A stretch of DNA of 64,000 nucleotides from Chitinophagales bacterium (GTDB taxonomy: Bacteria > Bacteroidota > Bacteroidia > Chitinophagales > JADIYW01), in the NCBI GenBank assembly GCA_019694955.1, contig JAIBAX010000005.1:1-64000 (forward strand), written 5' to 3'. Positions 19,163 through 28,900 of this stretch are shown here, in pieces. The position numbers were made by a program, and so were the translations under genes. The first letter of the stretch is position 1; the number at the start of each line of letters is the position of its first letter. The notes under the pieces were generated by a model, which was given only the letters and a program-made list of their open reading frames with translations, was not told the DNA's origin and did no database searches.

Positions 19163-19816
19163 ATGAAAATTCCCATAATTGGCAAAACATATACCTTCCC
19201 AAATCCAGAAAATGCTTATGAAGGAGTCGTTGCCATTGGTGGCGATTTATCTCCCCATAGATTACTAAACGCCTATAAAAATGGCATATTCCCATGGTTT
19301 TCTGAAGATGAACCCATCATCTGGTGGTGCCCCGACCCAAGGTTTGTCCTCTTTCCCAAAGATTTGATCATCAGCAAATCCATGAAAAAACTATTTGAAA
19401 AAAAAACATTTGAAATAACGACCAATCATTGTTTTGCACAGGTCATCCAAGCTTGCGCCCAACAGAAACGCCCCGAGCAGGACGGAACATGGATAACGCA
19501 AGAAATGACAGATGCATATCTACAATTACACAAATTGGGATATGCCCATAGTGTAGAAGTTTGGCAAGACAAACAATTGGTAGGTGGCTTATATGGTGTA
19601 ATCATTGGAAAAGCCTTTTTTGGAGAATCAATGTTCTTCAAAGTGTCCAACGCTTCCAAATATGGGTTCATATGGTTGGTAAAACAACTCCAAGAACAAG
19701 GATTTCATTTTATCGACTGCCAAATAGAGACAAATCACCTAAAAAGTTTGGGAGCATCCCATATTCCCAGAAAAGAATTCTTACAGTTAGTAAAACTTGC
19801 AGTAAGAAGTGATTAG
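19163..19816 (+). CDS. aat: Leucyl/phenylalanyl-tRNA--protein transferase, copy B (217 aa)
   Basis: Identical in translation to 10542-11195, with the same 4-bp convergent overlap with the SRPBCC gene. Confidence 0.95.
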   Translation: MKIPIIGKTYTFPNPENAYEGVVAIGGDLSPHRLLNAYKNGIFPWFSEDEPIIWWCPDPRFVLFPKDLIISKSMKKLFEKKTFEITTNHCFAQVIQACAQQKRPEQDGTWITQEMTDAYLQLHKLGYAHSVEVWQDKQLVGGLYGVIIGKAFFGESMFFKVSNASKYGFIWLVKQLQEQGFHFIDCQIETNHLKSLGASHIPRKEFLQLVKLAVRSD

Positions 19817-20277
19817 TACCTACTGTTGAACAATTCTTCCAGTTTTTTATAGCGATAATCAAAAATATCCCGAACTTGTTTATGCACAAATAAAGCTCCT
19901 GCAATTTGACCCAAAATGCCCTTTCCGATATCATAGTGTAAAATATCCGTCATTTCAACGCCATTTTCAACAGTTTTAAAGTGATGTTCATGGTGCCATA
20001 GCTTGTAAGGTCCCTGCCTTTGCTCGTCTACAAAAAAAAGGTCATCCTTAACATGTGTAATTTCTGTCACCCAATTCATGGGAAAATTTAGAAAAGGCCT
20101 AATCTTATACCGAATAAATAATCCTTCGTAAACCTTATCAGGAAGTTCTGACAAGATTTCGAAACACATCCCATTAGGAGTAATATCGTTAAGGTTCTTC
20201 GGAGAAGTGAAAAAATCCCATATTCCCTCTTTTGTGCCGTTTAGTAACTGCACGCGTTTTAGGTGAACAATGCTCAT
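19813..20277 (-). CDS. SRPBCC-family protein, copy B (154 aa)
   Basis: Identical in translation to 11192-11656, coupled to tspO by the same one-base overlap. Confidence 0.75.
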   Translation of the reverse strand: MSIVHLKRVQLLNGTKEGIWDFFTSPKNLNDITPNGMCFEILSELPDKVYEGLFIRYKIRPFLNFPMNWVTEITHVKDDLFFVDEQRQGPYKLWHHEHHFKTVENGVEMTDILHYDIGKGILGQIAGALFVHKQVRDIFDYRYKKLEELFNSRY

Positions 20278-20750
20278 TAATTAAGTTGATATAAGGTGAA
20301 ATTTAAAAATGTGGCAAAACTCACCCAACATAAGTAAGGTATTTGCAAATAAGCAGCGGTTTTGTTAATACCATGAAAAAACACAATCATCCCTATAATG
20401 CTCAGCCACAGCAAAACAATTTCTACCAAAGCCCATCCAATCTCCTGAAAATAGAAGAATAAAAAACTCCAAATAAAATTCAGCAATAGCTGTCCACCAA
20501 AAACCAAATACGCTCGAAACAATTGCTGCCCACGCGCTGTTTGGATAACCATATAAAAAGAAACCCCCATCAACAGATACAAGAATGTCCAAACAGGAGC
20601 AAAAACGGAATTAGGTGGATTAAAAGAAGGCTTCACCAAAGTAATATACCATGAATCGATGCCGTTGGCAGTAGCCATTCCTGCAATACCGCCTACACCG
20701 AGTGGAACGAGTATGCAAACCAATAATTTAAAGAAATTAGAAATTCTCAT
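20277..20750 (-). CDS. tspO: TspO/MBR family protein, copy B
   Basis: Identical to 11656-12129. The start at MRISNFFKLLV is chosen for the same reason. Confidence 0.9.
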   Translation of the reverse strand: MRISNFFKLLVCILVPLGVGGIAGMATANGIDSWYITLVKPSFNPPNSVFAPVWTFLYLLMGVSFYMVIQTARGQQLFRAYLVFGGQLLLNFIWSFLFFYFQEIGWALVEIVLLWLSIIGMIVFFHGINKTAAYLQIPYLCWVSFATFLNFTLYQLN

Positions 20751-20866
20751 GTGAACATTTGAATAAAGAACTAAAAAAGCACAAGAATGTTCAACACATA
20801 GCAATTTAAATACCGAAGGTTAAAATTCACTTAACAAACATATTCTGTTTTTTATTTCTCATTGTG

Positions 20867-20874
20867 TAAATTTG
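20867..20874 (+). promoter_or_regulatory. -7 box of aceB-aceA, copy B
   Basis: TAAATTTG, the counterpart of 12246-12253. The second glyoxylate operon keeps its own promoter. Confidence 0.55.
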
Positions 20875-20913
20875 CGCATCTTCAATTTTGTATAGTAAAA
20901 AGTTTAAATTAAG

Positions 20914-22503
20914 ATGTATCAAGTACCACAAGGAGTAGAAATAAAAGGCGCATTTTCGCCTGAATTTGCCAGTATCATCACCCCGGAAGCATTAGACTTT
21001 GCCGTTCATCTGCAAAGAAAATTCAACAACACTAGAAAAGAAAGACTACAAGCCCGTGTGGAGCGCCAAAAATCATTGGATCAGGGCAATCTTCCTGACT
21101 TTTTCCCTGAAACCAAGGAAATCAGGGAGTCTGATTGGACAGTAGCTGCCTGGCCGGCAGATATGAACGACAGAAGGGTGGAAATCACCGGACCTGTAGA
21201 CAGAAAAATGATTATCAACGCCCTCAACTCCGGCGCTAAAGTATTCATGGCCGACTTTGAAGACTCCAACTCCCCTACTTGGGACAATAATATCAATGGA
21301 CAAATCAACCTCAAAGATGCCGTTAGAAAAACGGCTACCTTCACCAACGAAAATGGCAAAGTATATAAGCTAAACGATCAAATCGCCACCCTATTTGTGC
21401 GCCCAAGAGGTTGGCATTTAGAAGAGAAAAATGTTTTAGTTGATGGTGAGAACATGAGCGGTTCCATTTGGGACTTCGCCCTGTATTTTTTCCATAATGC
21501 AAAAGAAAGGCTGGCGCTAGGCAGCGGCATTTACTATTACCTACCAAAAATGGAGCATTATTTAGAAGCCCGCCTCTGGAACGATATTTTCGTAGAAGCA
21601 CAAAACTATTTAAGCGTTCCGCAAGGTTCTATCAAAGCAACCGTTTTGATAGAAACCATCATGGCCACCTTCCAATTGCACGAAATCCTCTTCGAACTCA
21701 AAGAACACTCTGCCGGATTGAATTGCGGAAGATGGGATTATATCTTCTCGTTCATCAAAAGACTAGTAAAAAATGAAGCATTCCTCGTTCCGGACAGAGC
21801 GCAAGTAACCATGGTATCGCCATTCATGAAAGCATATTCAGAATTGGTCATCAAAACTTGCCATAAGCGTGGCGCCTTTGCCATGGGCGGTATGGCAGCA
21901 CAAATCCCCATAAAAGACAATCCTGAAGCCAACGAAATCGCCCTCAATAAAGTGAGAGCCGACAAAGAACGTGAAGCAAAAGCAGGACATGATGGCACGT
22001 GGGTAGCACATCCGGCCTTGGTTTCTATTGCCATGGAAGAATTCAATAAATACATGCCGACACCTAACCAAATACATGTAAAGCGTGAAGATGTACAAGT
22101 GTCCGCAAAAGATTTATTAGAAGTTCCCACCGGCACCATTACCATGAATGGACTGCGCAGCAATATCGACGTAGGCATACAGTACTTAGAAGCATGGTTG
22201 CGTGGCAATGGTTGCGTGCCCATCCACAACTTGATGGAAGATGCTGCTACAGCAGAAATTTCCAGAACACAAGTATGGCAATGGGTACATCATCCCGATG
22301 CAAAACTCGACGATGGCACCAGGGTAACACCGGAATTGGTAAAAACCATCGTTCAAGAGTACAAAAATCAATACAAATCTGCACTTGGTGAGGCAGCTTA
22401 TGCAACATCGAAGTTTGAAAAAGCGTCTGAAATCTTTGAGAAGATGAGTTTAGCAGATGAATTGAGTGAATTCCTTACACTCGAAGCGTATAACTATATT
22501 TAA
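20914..22503 (+). CDS. aceB: Malate synthase A, copy B (529 aa)
   Basis: Identical in translation to 12293-13882. With the second aceA it would double the gene dosage of the glyoxylate shunt, if the duplication is real. Confidence 0.97.
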   Translation: MYQVPQGVEIKGAFSPEFASIITPEALDFAVHLQRKFNNTRKERLQARVERQKSLDQGNLPDFFPETKEIRESDWTVAAWPADMNDRRVEITGPVDRKMIINALNSGAKVFMADFEDSNSPTWDNNINGQINLKDAVRKTATFTNENGKVYKLNDQIATLFVRPRGWHLEEKNVLVDGENMSGSIWDFALYFFHNAKERLALGSGIYYYLPKMEHYLEARLWNDIFVEAQNYLSVPQGSIKATVLIETIMATFQLHEILFELKEHSAGLNCGRWDYIFSFIKRLVKNEAFLVPDRAQVTMVSPFMKAYSELVIKTCHKRGAFAMGGMAAQIPIKDNPEANEIALNKVRADKEREAKAGHDGTWVAHPALVSIAMEEFNKYMPTPNQIHVKREDVQVSAKDLLEVPTGTITMNGLRSNIDVGIQYLEAWLRGNGCVPIHNLMEDAATAEISRTQVWQWVHHPDAKLDDGTRVTPELVKTIVQEYKNQYKSALGEAAYATSKFEKASEIFEKMSLADELSEFLTLEAYNYI

Positions 22504-22541
22504 TTTGAAACAACTTTTTTTAATTATAATAACAAATAAAA

Positions 22542-23825
22542 ATGGCAACAAGACAGGAAAGAATTGAAGCTCTTAAAAAAGATTGGGCTGAGAATCCAAG
22601 GTGGAAAGGTATCAAAAGACCTTACACCGCCGAAGAAGTAGTTAGCATTAGCGGTTCTGTTGAAGTAGAATATACTTTAGCAAAAAATGGTGCTAATAAA
22701 TTGTGGAATTATTTGCAAACACGTGCTTGGACAGCCGGCTTAGGTGCACTTACCGGAAACCAAGCCGTACAAGAAGTACAAGCAGGCATGCCTGCTATCT
22801 ATCTTTCAGGATGGCAAGTAGCCGCAGATGCAAACCTTGGAATGGAAATGTATCCCGATCAATCTTTATACCCGGCAAATTCAGTTCCCGCTGTTGTTAG
22901 AAGAATAAACAACGCATTTGCTCGCCGCGACCAAATCCAATGGTTGAACCAAGATGGCAACATCGATTGGTTTGCACCTATCGTTGCTGACGCAGAAGCC
23001 GGATTTGGTGGCAACCTCAACGCCTTCGAACTCATGAAAGGCATGATCGAAGCAGGTGCAGCAGGTGTTCACTACGAAGACCAATTGGCGTCCGCAAAAA
23101 AATGCGGACACTTAGGTGGAAAAGTATTGGTACCAACACAAGAAGCCATCAACAAATTGGTAGCAGCACGTTTAGCTGCCGACTCAATGGGCGTACCTAC
23201 CCTATTGATCGCTCGTACCGATGCAGAAGCAGCTACATTGATAACTTCTGACATCGACGAAAGAGACCAAAGATTCATCGTTGACACAAAAAGAACCTCC
23301 GAAGGTTTCTTCAACGTAAAAAATGGCATCGAAGCAGGTATCGACAGAGCTTGCTCCTACGCAGAATACGCAGACCTTATCTGGATGGAAACAGGAAATC
23401 CCGACTTAGGCTTAGCAAGAGAATTCGCACAAGGCGTACATGCAAGATTCCCCGGTAAGATGTTGGCATACAACTGCTCACCATCTTTCAACTGGGCAAA
23501 ATACATGGACGTAAAAGCCATGGAAACCTTCCGTGAAGACTTAGCAGCAATGGGTTACAAATTCCAGTTCATCACCTTGGCAGGCTTCCACGCATTGAAC
23601 TCTTCCATGTTCAGCCTTTCCAAAGACTATATGGCAAGAGGAATGGCAGGATTCTCCGAAATGCAACAAAGAGAGTTCGCGATGGAAAAAGACGGCTTCG
23701 CAGCCATCAAACACCAGTCATTCGTAGGTACAGGATACTTCGACGCTATCCAAAACATAGCACAACAAGGACTCTCTTCTACCACCGCATTGGCAGGAAG
23801 TACAGAAACAGAGCAATTCCACTAG
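22542..23825 (+). CDS. aceA: Isocitrate lyase, copy B (427 aa)
   Basis: Identical in translation to 13921-15204, including the KKCGH catalytic motif. Confidence 0.97.
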   Translation: MATRQERIEALKKDWAENPRWKGIKRPYTAEEVVSISGSVEVEYTLAKNGANKLWNYLQTRAWTAGLGALTGNQAVQEVQAGMPAIYLSGWQVAADANLGMEMYPDQSLYPANSVPAVVRRINNAFARRDQIQWLNQDGNIDWFAPIVADAEAGFGGNLNAFELMKGMIEAGAAGVHYEDQLASAKKCGHLGGKVLVPTQEAINKLVAARLAADSMGVPTLLIARTDAEAATLITSDIDERDQRFIVDTKRTSEGFFNVKNGIEAGIDRACSYAEYADLIWMETGNPDLGLAREFAQGVHARFPGKMLAYNCSPSFNWAKYMDVKAMETFREDLAAMGYKFQFITLAGFHALNSSMFSLSKDYMARGMAGFSEMQQREFAMEKDGFAAIKHQSFVGTGYFDAIQNIAQQGLSSTTALAGSTETEQFH

Positions 23826-23836
23826 GCATTGCTTAC

Positions 23837-23887
23837 GTATAAACAAGAATGTGCCACACCCAAAAGTGTGGCACATCTTGTTTATAC
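23837..23887. terminator. Long hairpin after aceA, copy B
   Basis: Same ~22-bp, single-bulge stem as at 15216-15266. Confidence 0.7.
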
Positions 23888-24068
23888 AAAACGATGTTGC
23901 AGTACAAATGCATAATACCAATTGTATAAATAATCACAAAAGTGATTATAAAATATCCCATTATAGAACCAATTCCTTGTTCTCGTGTCTTTCTAGAACA
24001 CGAGTAGACTACTTTATAATTCATCTAGTTATAATTTAAAATTCAACATTTAGCATCAAATCATGGCA

Positions 24069-24209
24069 CCCGGGCGGGCTTTCCGCTTATATCTTTTTTG
24101 CTTAAAGGAAGTGTAATGCAAAAAAACTACACGAACCTAAAAAGTCGCAGGACGAATTACGCAAATCGCAAAACGCAAAAAAGGATACCGCTACAATCCC
24201 TGGTGCGGG
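24069..24209. repeat. REP-like imperfect palindrome, copy B
   Basis: Counterpart of 15448-15588. Confidence 0.5.
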
Positions 24210-24807
24210 AAAGTTGTTAAAAGATAAGCGTAGGTTTTAACCGAAATCAATCACTTGAAAAGACATGATAAAATTTCATATTTGAAGGTAGTTATTTGTC
24301 GACGGACGACGGTCACAGTCGACAGATGAACGTAGTCTGTGTATAAAAGTTATCCTGAACGAACCTTCTTTAAAAACGCTGCGATACAAAAGCAAAAAAT
24401 GTTTATTTTTGAGAAGTAAATTGCTACGAAGTAGTGGGTATAAACATATTAACAGCAATGCGAAAAAGACAGTGCAATAGGACTCTGACTGATAAAAAAA
24501 AATCATATGAAAGTAAAACAAGCCTAGTGATAAACCAACTTGAATTGTCTAAAATTAGAAAAAGAGAACAGAATGAAAAAGTTATATTTTTTTACCAACC
24601 CGCATATTTTGTTTTTAGTTCCGCAAGCTAATATGGCACATTGCCTTTTCCCCATAAACGCACTGCCCAAACGTCAGGAAAAGTCAAAGAGCCAAATTGC
24701 CAACGGATGTGGTTAACAGGTTAATAAGTAAAGCCGTTTTTCACTCAATAAAAGACAATAATTTGGTTACTTTGTAGCTTAATAAAATGGAATCTTCATA
24801 AGAAAAA
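24210..24807. other. Gene-poor stretch leading into the Dnd island
   Basis: Up to 24632 this is the right end of copy B; from 24633 it is unique. A 47-codon frame at 24573-24716 opens like a signal peptide (MKKLYFF...ILFLVP) and loses that character at the copy boundary, so it may be the stump of an exported gene cut by island insertion. The last ~50 bases contain AATTTGG and TTACTTTG, a poor match to a -33/-7 pair, as the only promoter candidate for the Dnd-like operon. Confidence 0.4.
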
Positions 24808-25692
24808 ATGATAATAGAAAATACTGAAATAACAAAATACACATTCTCTGGACACGACTCTTTTCAATGCCGACAACTATGGCTTAAAAAGGGGTATGAC
24901 TATGTACAAGAAGGGAAGAATTTTAATGACGAAGATGCGGTTGTAAAGCTTGGTGTTGGGAAGAATATGGTTTCATCCATTCGTTTTTGGTTGAAAGCTT
25001 TTAATGTTATTGATAACAAAGACATTCCAACTGAATTTGGCAAACGATTATTTGATGACGATAATGGCTATGACCCTTTTTTGGAAGATGAAGCAAGCCT
25101 TTGGCTTTTGCATTATCAGTTGGTTAAAAATGGTTTTGCTTCAATTTACTCCATCATTTTTAATGAATTCAGAAAAGAGAAACTGTTCTTTAACAAAGAA
25201 ACTTTTGTGAATTATGTGAAGAGGATTGGTGAGAGTAATCCCGATTTGAATTTCAATGAAAATACGGTTGCTAAAGATTTTATCGTTTTTGCCAATCTTT
25301 ACAAAAACGACCCTGAAAGTAAAGATGTTGAAGATAGTTTTTCTGGAATTTTGTCTGAAATAGAGCTTTTAAAAACAACAGGAAAAGGCAAGGAAGAACA
25401 ATTTTATATTGAAAATACTGAAAGAGATAATCTACCCGAAGCAGTTGTTTTATACGCAGTATTGGACAATCCAAATTATGGAAACTCTATTAGTTTAAAT
25501 TCATTGGAATTTGATTGGAATAGCCCAGGTTCAGTTTTCGCATTGAACCGCTCAGGTTTGATGAATAAAATCTCTGAAATAGTTGATGAGTTTAAAGACA
25601 TCACTTTTACTGACCAAGCAGGGATAAAAGAATTACAGTTCAAGAATAAAGCAGACGCTTACACAATTTTAGATTCATACTATGGCAAATAA
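24808..25692 (+). CDS. DUF4007-family protein, first gene of the Dnd-like operon (294 aa)
   Basis: The N-terminal block YTFSGHDSFQCRQLWLKKGY is the hallmark of DUF4007 proteins. From established observation these occur beside phosphorothioation-type PAPS-reductase genes and other defence genes; their biochemical role is not settled. After it, KLGVGKNMVSSIRFWLKA looks like a helix-turn-helix-like segment, so DNA binding is possible. The gene overlaps the next by 11 bp, and everything to 38154 runs in the same direction with spacings of -11 to +10 bp. It probably forms a functional pair with the large ATPase that follows. Confidence 0.8.
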   Translation: MIIENTEITKYTFSGHDSFQCRQLWLKKGYDYVQEGKNFNDEDAVVKLGVGKNMVSSIRFWLKAFNVIDNKDIPTEFGKRLFDDDNGYDPFLEDEASLWLLHYQLVKNGFASIYSIIFNEFRKEKLFFNKETFVNYVKRIGESNPDLNFNENTVAKDFIVFANLYKNDPESKDVEDSFSGILSEIELLKTTGKGKEEQFYIENTERDNLPEAVVLYAVLDNPNYGNSISLNSLEFDWNSPGSVFALNRSGLMNKISEIVDEFKDITFTDQAGIKELQFKNKADAYTILDSYYGK

Positions 25693-28600
25693 TTTCACGA
25701 CATCGGTAAATATTATCAGGGACACTGATAGGGATTTCAACTACATCCCAACACCTAATGCTAAGCAAGTTGTTAGCCAAATAGTCAACGACTTTAAAAA
25801 AGGTATTCGTTCTTTTAATGTAGTTGGTACTTATGGCACAGGTAAATCTTCTTTTCTCTTAGCATTTGAGCAGAGTATTAGAGAAACGAAACGCTATTTT
25901 GAACCTAATTTCCTTGCCAATCCAAAGTTTGACTTTGTAAAATTCATTGGTTCTTACGCTTCCATAGTAGAACAATTTGCGGATGCTTTTGAAGTTCAAA
26001 CGAGCAAGAATCAACAAGAAAATATTCTTTCAGAAATATTTAACCGATACCATTCCATTGGAAAAGAAAACAAAGTTTTATTTATTCTAATTGATGAGTT
26101 TGGTAAATTTTTAGAATATGCAAGTAAACATAATCCTGAGAAGGAATTATACTTTGTTCAACAATTGGCAGAATTCTGTAATAATCCTAAACATAATATT
26201 GTTCTCGTTACCACTGTACACCAAAGTTTGGAATCGTATGCTTATTCATTAAGTAAAACGCAACAACAAGAGTGGACGAAAGTAAAAGGGCGTTTTCGTG
26301 AAATCACGTTTAACGAGCCTGTTGAACAGCTTTTGTTTTTAGCTTCGGAATATGTTGCTGAGCATTTTGAACCCAAGACCTCAAAAACAGAAATTGAGAA
26401 TTGTTTAAAGCTTACTACCGAAACAAAAGCATTCAACTTTAATAGCGATTTCCTAAAAGAAATTGCTTCTAAGCTATATCCGCTTGATATTCTCTCAGCA
26501 AATATTCTCACACTTTCATTACAGAGATACGGCCAAAATGAAAGGTCATTATTTTCTTTTCTTGAATCATCCGACCATACAGGATTAGCAAAATTCAATA
26601 AGAAAGAAAATCCATTTTACAATTTGTCAAATGTTTATGATTACCTCAATTTCAATTTCTATTCGTTTTTAACTTCAAAATACAATCCTGACTTTTCTGC
26701 TTGGAGTTCCATTCGCTCATCCATTGAAGAAGTGGAAAGAGCGTTTGATTCAAATATCAATGATTACATCAAAGCGGTAAAAACGATTGGGCTTTTGAAT
26801 ATCTTCTCTGCAAGTGGTTCAATCTTAGACTTGAATTTCTTTATTGATTATTTGAAAACTGCGTGTGGTGTATCGGATGCCAAGAACATAATAAAAAATC
26901 TAGAAACAAAGAATATTATCCGATACCGTTCGCATTCAAAACGATTCATTCTATTTGAAGGAACTGATTTGGATATTCATACCGCATTAATTGAAGCAGG
27001 GAATAAGATTTCAGAAGTGAGTGATATTACAACGCTTCTTAAGAAACATATTCAATTCAGTCCAGTTTTTGCAAAACAATATTCTTTCTCAACGGGAACA
27101 CCAAGATACTTTGAGTTTATCATTTCAGACTACCCTATTCAAAAAATTCCTGAAGGAGAAATTGATGGATTTGTGAATCTTGTTTTCAATGCTAAATTGA
27201 AAGAAGGCGACATTCAAAACAAATCCAAGTTACAAGAAGAAGCAGTGATATATTGCTTTTTCAAAAACTCTACAGAGATAAAAACACTCTTATATGAAAT
27301 TGAGAAAATTCAAAAAGTTCTTGAGGAGAACAAAGAGGATAAAGTTGCCAAAAGGGAACTTGAAAATATCAATGAATCTCAAATCCGTTTATTAAATCAT
27401 TTCATAACTGACAGTATTTATTCAGGAAGTAAAGAAGTGAAATGGTACTTCAACGGTGATGAAAAGAAAATAGCAGACAAAAAAGATTTTAATAAACTAC
27501 TATCTCAGGTTTGTAGCATTGTGTATGATGCCACTCCAGCCTTCAAAAATGAATTGGTGAACAAACACAAGATTTCATCATCAATACACACAGCCAAAAG
27601 AAACTACTTCAAGGCTTTGGCAAACAACTGGGACAAAGAAAACTTAGGTTTTGAAGATTCAAAATTTCCTCCCGAAAAGACTATCTACTTATCGCTTCTA
27701 AAAGAAAACGGGATTTCTCCAATCAGAGAAAATGCAACAGATTTAATTTCAATTGACAACAATTCCTCTTTTAATAGATTATGGAGAGCATCGGAAGACT
27801 TTTTAGAAAGTGCCAAATCTGAGCAACTTAAAATATCTGAGTTATCTGAAATGCTTAGTAAGCGACCTTTCAAACTAAAACAAGGATTAATTGACTTTTG
27901 GGTTCCTACATTTTTGTTTTTGAAACGTGACGATTTTGCAATCTTTAATGAAGATAGCTATATCCCTCAACTATCCGAGGAGAATTTAGGATTAATTTCA
28001 AAATATCCCAATGATTATTCTATAAAAACATTTGATATTGAAGGTATAAAGCTTGATATTTTCAATAGTTATCGAACATTCTTAAACATTGCAACGGAAC
28101 AAAAATTCGATAACAACTCTTTTATTGAAACCATAAAGCCATTTATTGTTTTCTACAAACAATTGCCAGAATACAGTAAGAACACAAAAAGGCTTTCACC
28201 ATCAGCTATCAAGATTAGAAAAGCTATTGCAACAAGTAAAGACCCCGAAGAAACATTTTTTGATGCTTTTCCGAGTGCTTTAGGTTTAACGCTATCCACT
28301 TTACAACAAGATAAATCTAAACTTCAAAGCTTTACAACCAGTTTACAAGATTCTGTAAGGGAACTACGAACTGCTTATGATGAATTGGTTAAGCGTTTTG
28401 AGGATTTCATTTGTAGTGAATTTGTAGGGCAAACTGCCGACTTTGAAGAATACAAAGCTTATTTACAAAAACGATTCTCAAAATTGAAAAAGCATATGCT
28501 TTTGAGTAATCAAAAGACATTTGTCCAAAGATTGGATTCGCCTTTAGACGACCGAAAAGCTTGGCTGAATTCTATAGCACAAGCAGTAACAGGAAAAACA

Positions 28601-28900
28601 TTGGAAGCCTTTTCAGACGAAGATGAAATTTTGCTTTATGAAAAATTTAAAGCAATGATTTTGGAGTTGGATAGTTTGACGAAAATCTCAAAATCTGATA
28701 TTGACGAAAGTAAAGAAGAAGTGATTGGAGTTAAAATCGATTCTTTCTTTAGCAAAATTGACCCGAAAGTGGTGAGAGTACCAAAGAATAAGAGCAAAGA
28801 GATAGAGCAATTGAAAAATGAACTTAGAAATAAACTAGGTAAAGACAATACTTCAAACATTGCAGCTGTCTTAAACCTACTTAAAGAATTATTACAATGA
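25682..28900 (+). CDS. Large P-loop ATPase of the Dnd-like operon (1072 aa)
   Basis: Walker A is GTYGTGKSS (residues 49-57) and Walker B is LFILIDEF (133-140). Nearby TTVHQSLE (~190) could hold a sensor residue. The remaining ~850 residues are mostly helical and Lys/Glu-rich, without a domain I recognise. The layout (N-terminal AAA+/STAND-like NTPase and a long tail) resembles large ATPases of defence systems, such as those in BREX and Dnd-associated loci, but there is no PglZ or BrxL here to support BREX. It is likely a motor or sensor acting with the DUF4007 protein. It overlaps dndC by 4 bp (ATGA). Confidence 0.75.
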   Translation: MANNFTTSVNIIRDTDRDFNYIPTPNAKQVVSQIVNDFKKGIRSFNVVGTYGTGKSSFLLAFEQSIRETKRYFEPNFLANPKFDFVKFIGSYASIVEQFADAFEVQTSKNQQENILSEIFNRYHSIGKENKVLFILIDEFGKFLEYASKHNPEKELYFVQQLAEFCNNPKHNIVLVTTVHQSLESYAYSLSKTQQQEWTKVKGRFREITFNEPVEQLLFLASEYVAEHFEPKTSKTEIENCLKLTTETKAFNFNSDFLKEIASKLYPLDILSANILTLSLQRYGQNERSLFSFLESSDHTGLAKFNKKENPFYNLSNVYDYLNFNFYSFLTSKYNPDFSAWSSIRSSIEEVERAFDSNINDYIKAVKTIGLLNIFSASGSILDLNFFIDYLKTACGVSDAKNIIKNLETKNIIRYRSHSKRFILFEGTDLDIHTALIEAGNKISEVSDITTLLKKHIQFSPVFAKQYSFSTGTPRYFEFIISDYPIQKIPEGEIDGFVNLVFNAKLKEGDIQNKSKLQEEAVIYCFFKNSTEIKTLLYEIEKIQKVLEENKEDKVAKRELENINESQIRLLNHFITDSIYSGSKEVKWYFNGDEKKIADKKDFNKLLSQVCSIVYDATPAFKNELVNKHKISSSIHTAKRNYFKALANNWDKENLGFEDSKFPPEKTIYLSLLKENGISPIRENATDLISIDNNSSFNRLWRASEDFLESAKSEQLKISELSEMLSKRPFKLKQGLIDFWVPTFLFLKRDDFAIFNEDSYIPQLSEENLGLISKYPNDYSIKTFDIEGIKLDIFNSYRTFLNIATEQKFDNNSFIETIKPFIVFYKQLPEYSKNTKRLSPSAIKIRKAIATSKDPEETFFDAFPSALGLTLSTLQQDKSKLQSFTTSLQDSVRELRTAYDELVKRFEDFICSEFVGQTADFEEYKAYLQKRFSKLKKHMLLSNQKTFVQRLDSPLDDRKAWLNSIAQAVTGKTLEAFSDEDEILLYEKFKAMILELDSLTKISKSDIDESKEEVIGVKIDSFFSKIDPKVVRVPKNKSKEIEQLKNELRNKLGKDNTSNIAAVLNLLKELLQ

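Larger units (their letters stand above)
16057..24632. repeat. Tandem duplication, copy B (8,576 bp)
   Basis: Same unit as 7436-16011, in direct orientation. Here the right end continues into the unique sequence before the Dnd island, while the left end joins the 51-bp filler. The ancestral single copy therefore had the left flank of copy A and the right flank of copy B. It duplicates tRNA-Met, clpS, aat, an SRPBCC gene, tspO, aceB and aceA with their promoters. Confidence 0.95.

Noticed and set aside
7436-24632. Insertion sequence or composite transposon as cause of the duplication
   Set aside because: No transposase, terminal inverted repeats or target-site duplication at 7436, 16011 or 24632; the only junction feature is the dndC-derived filler.
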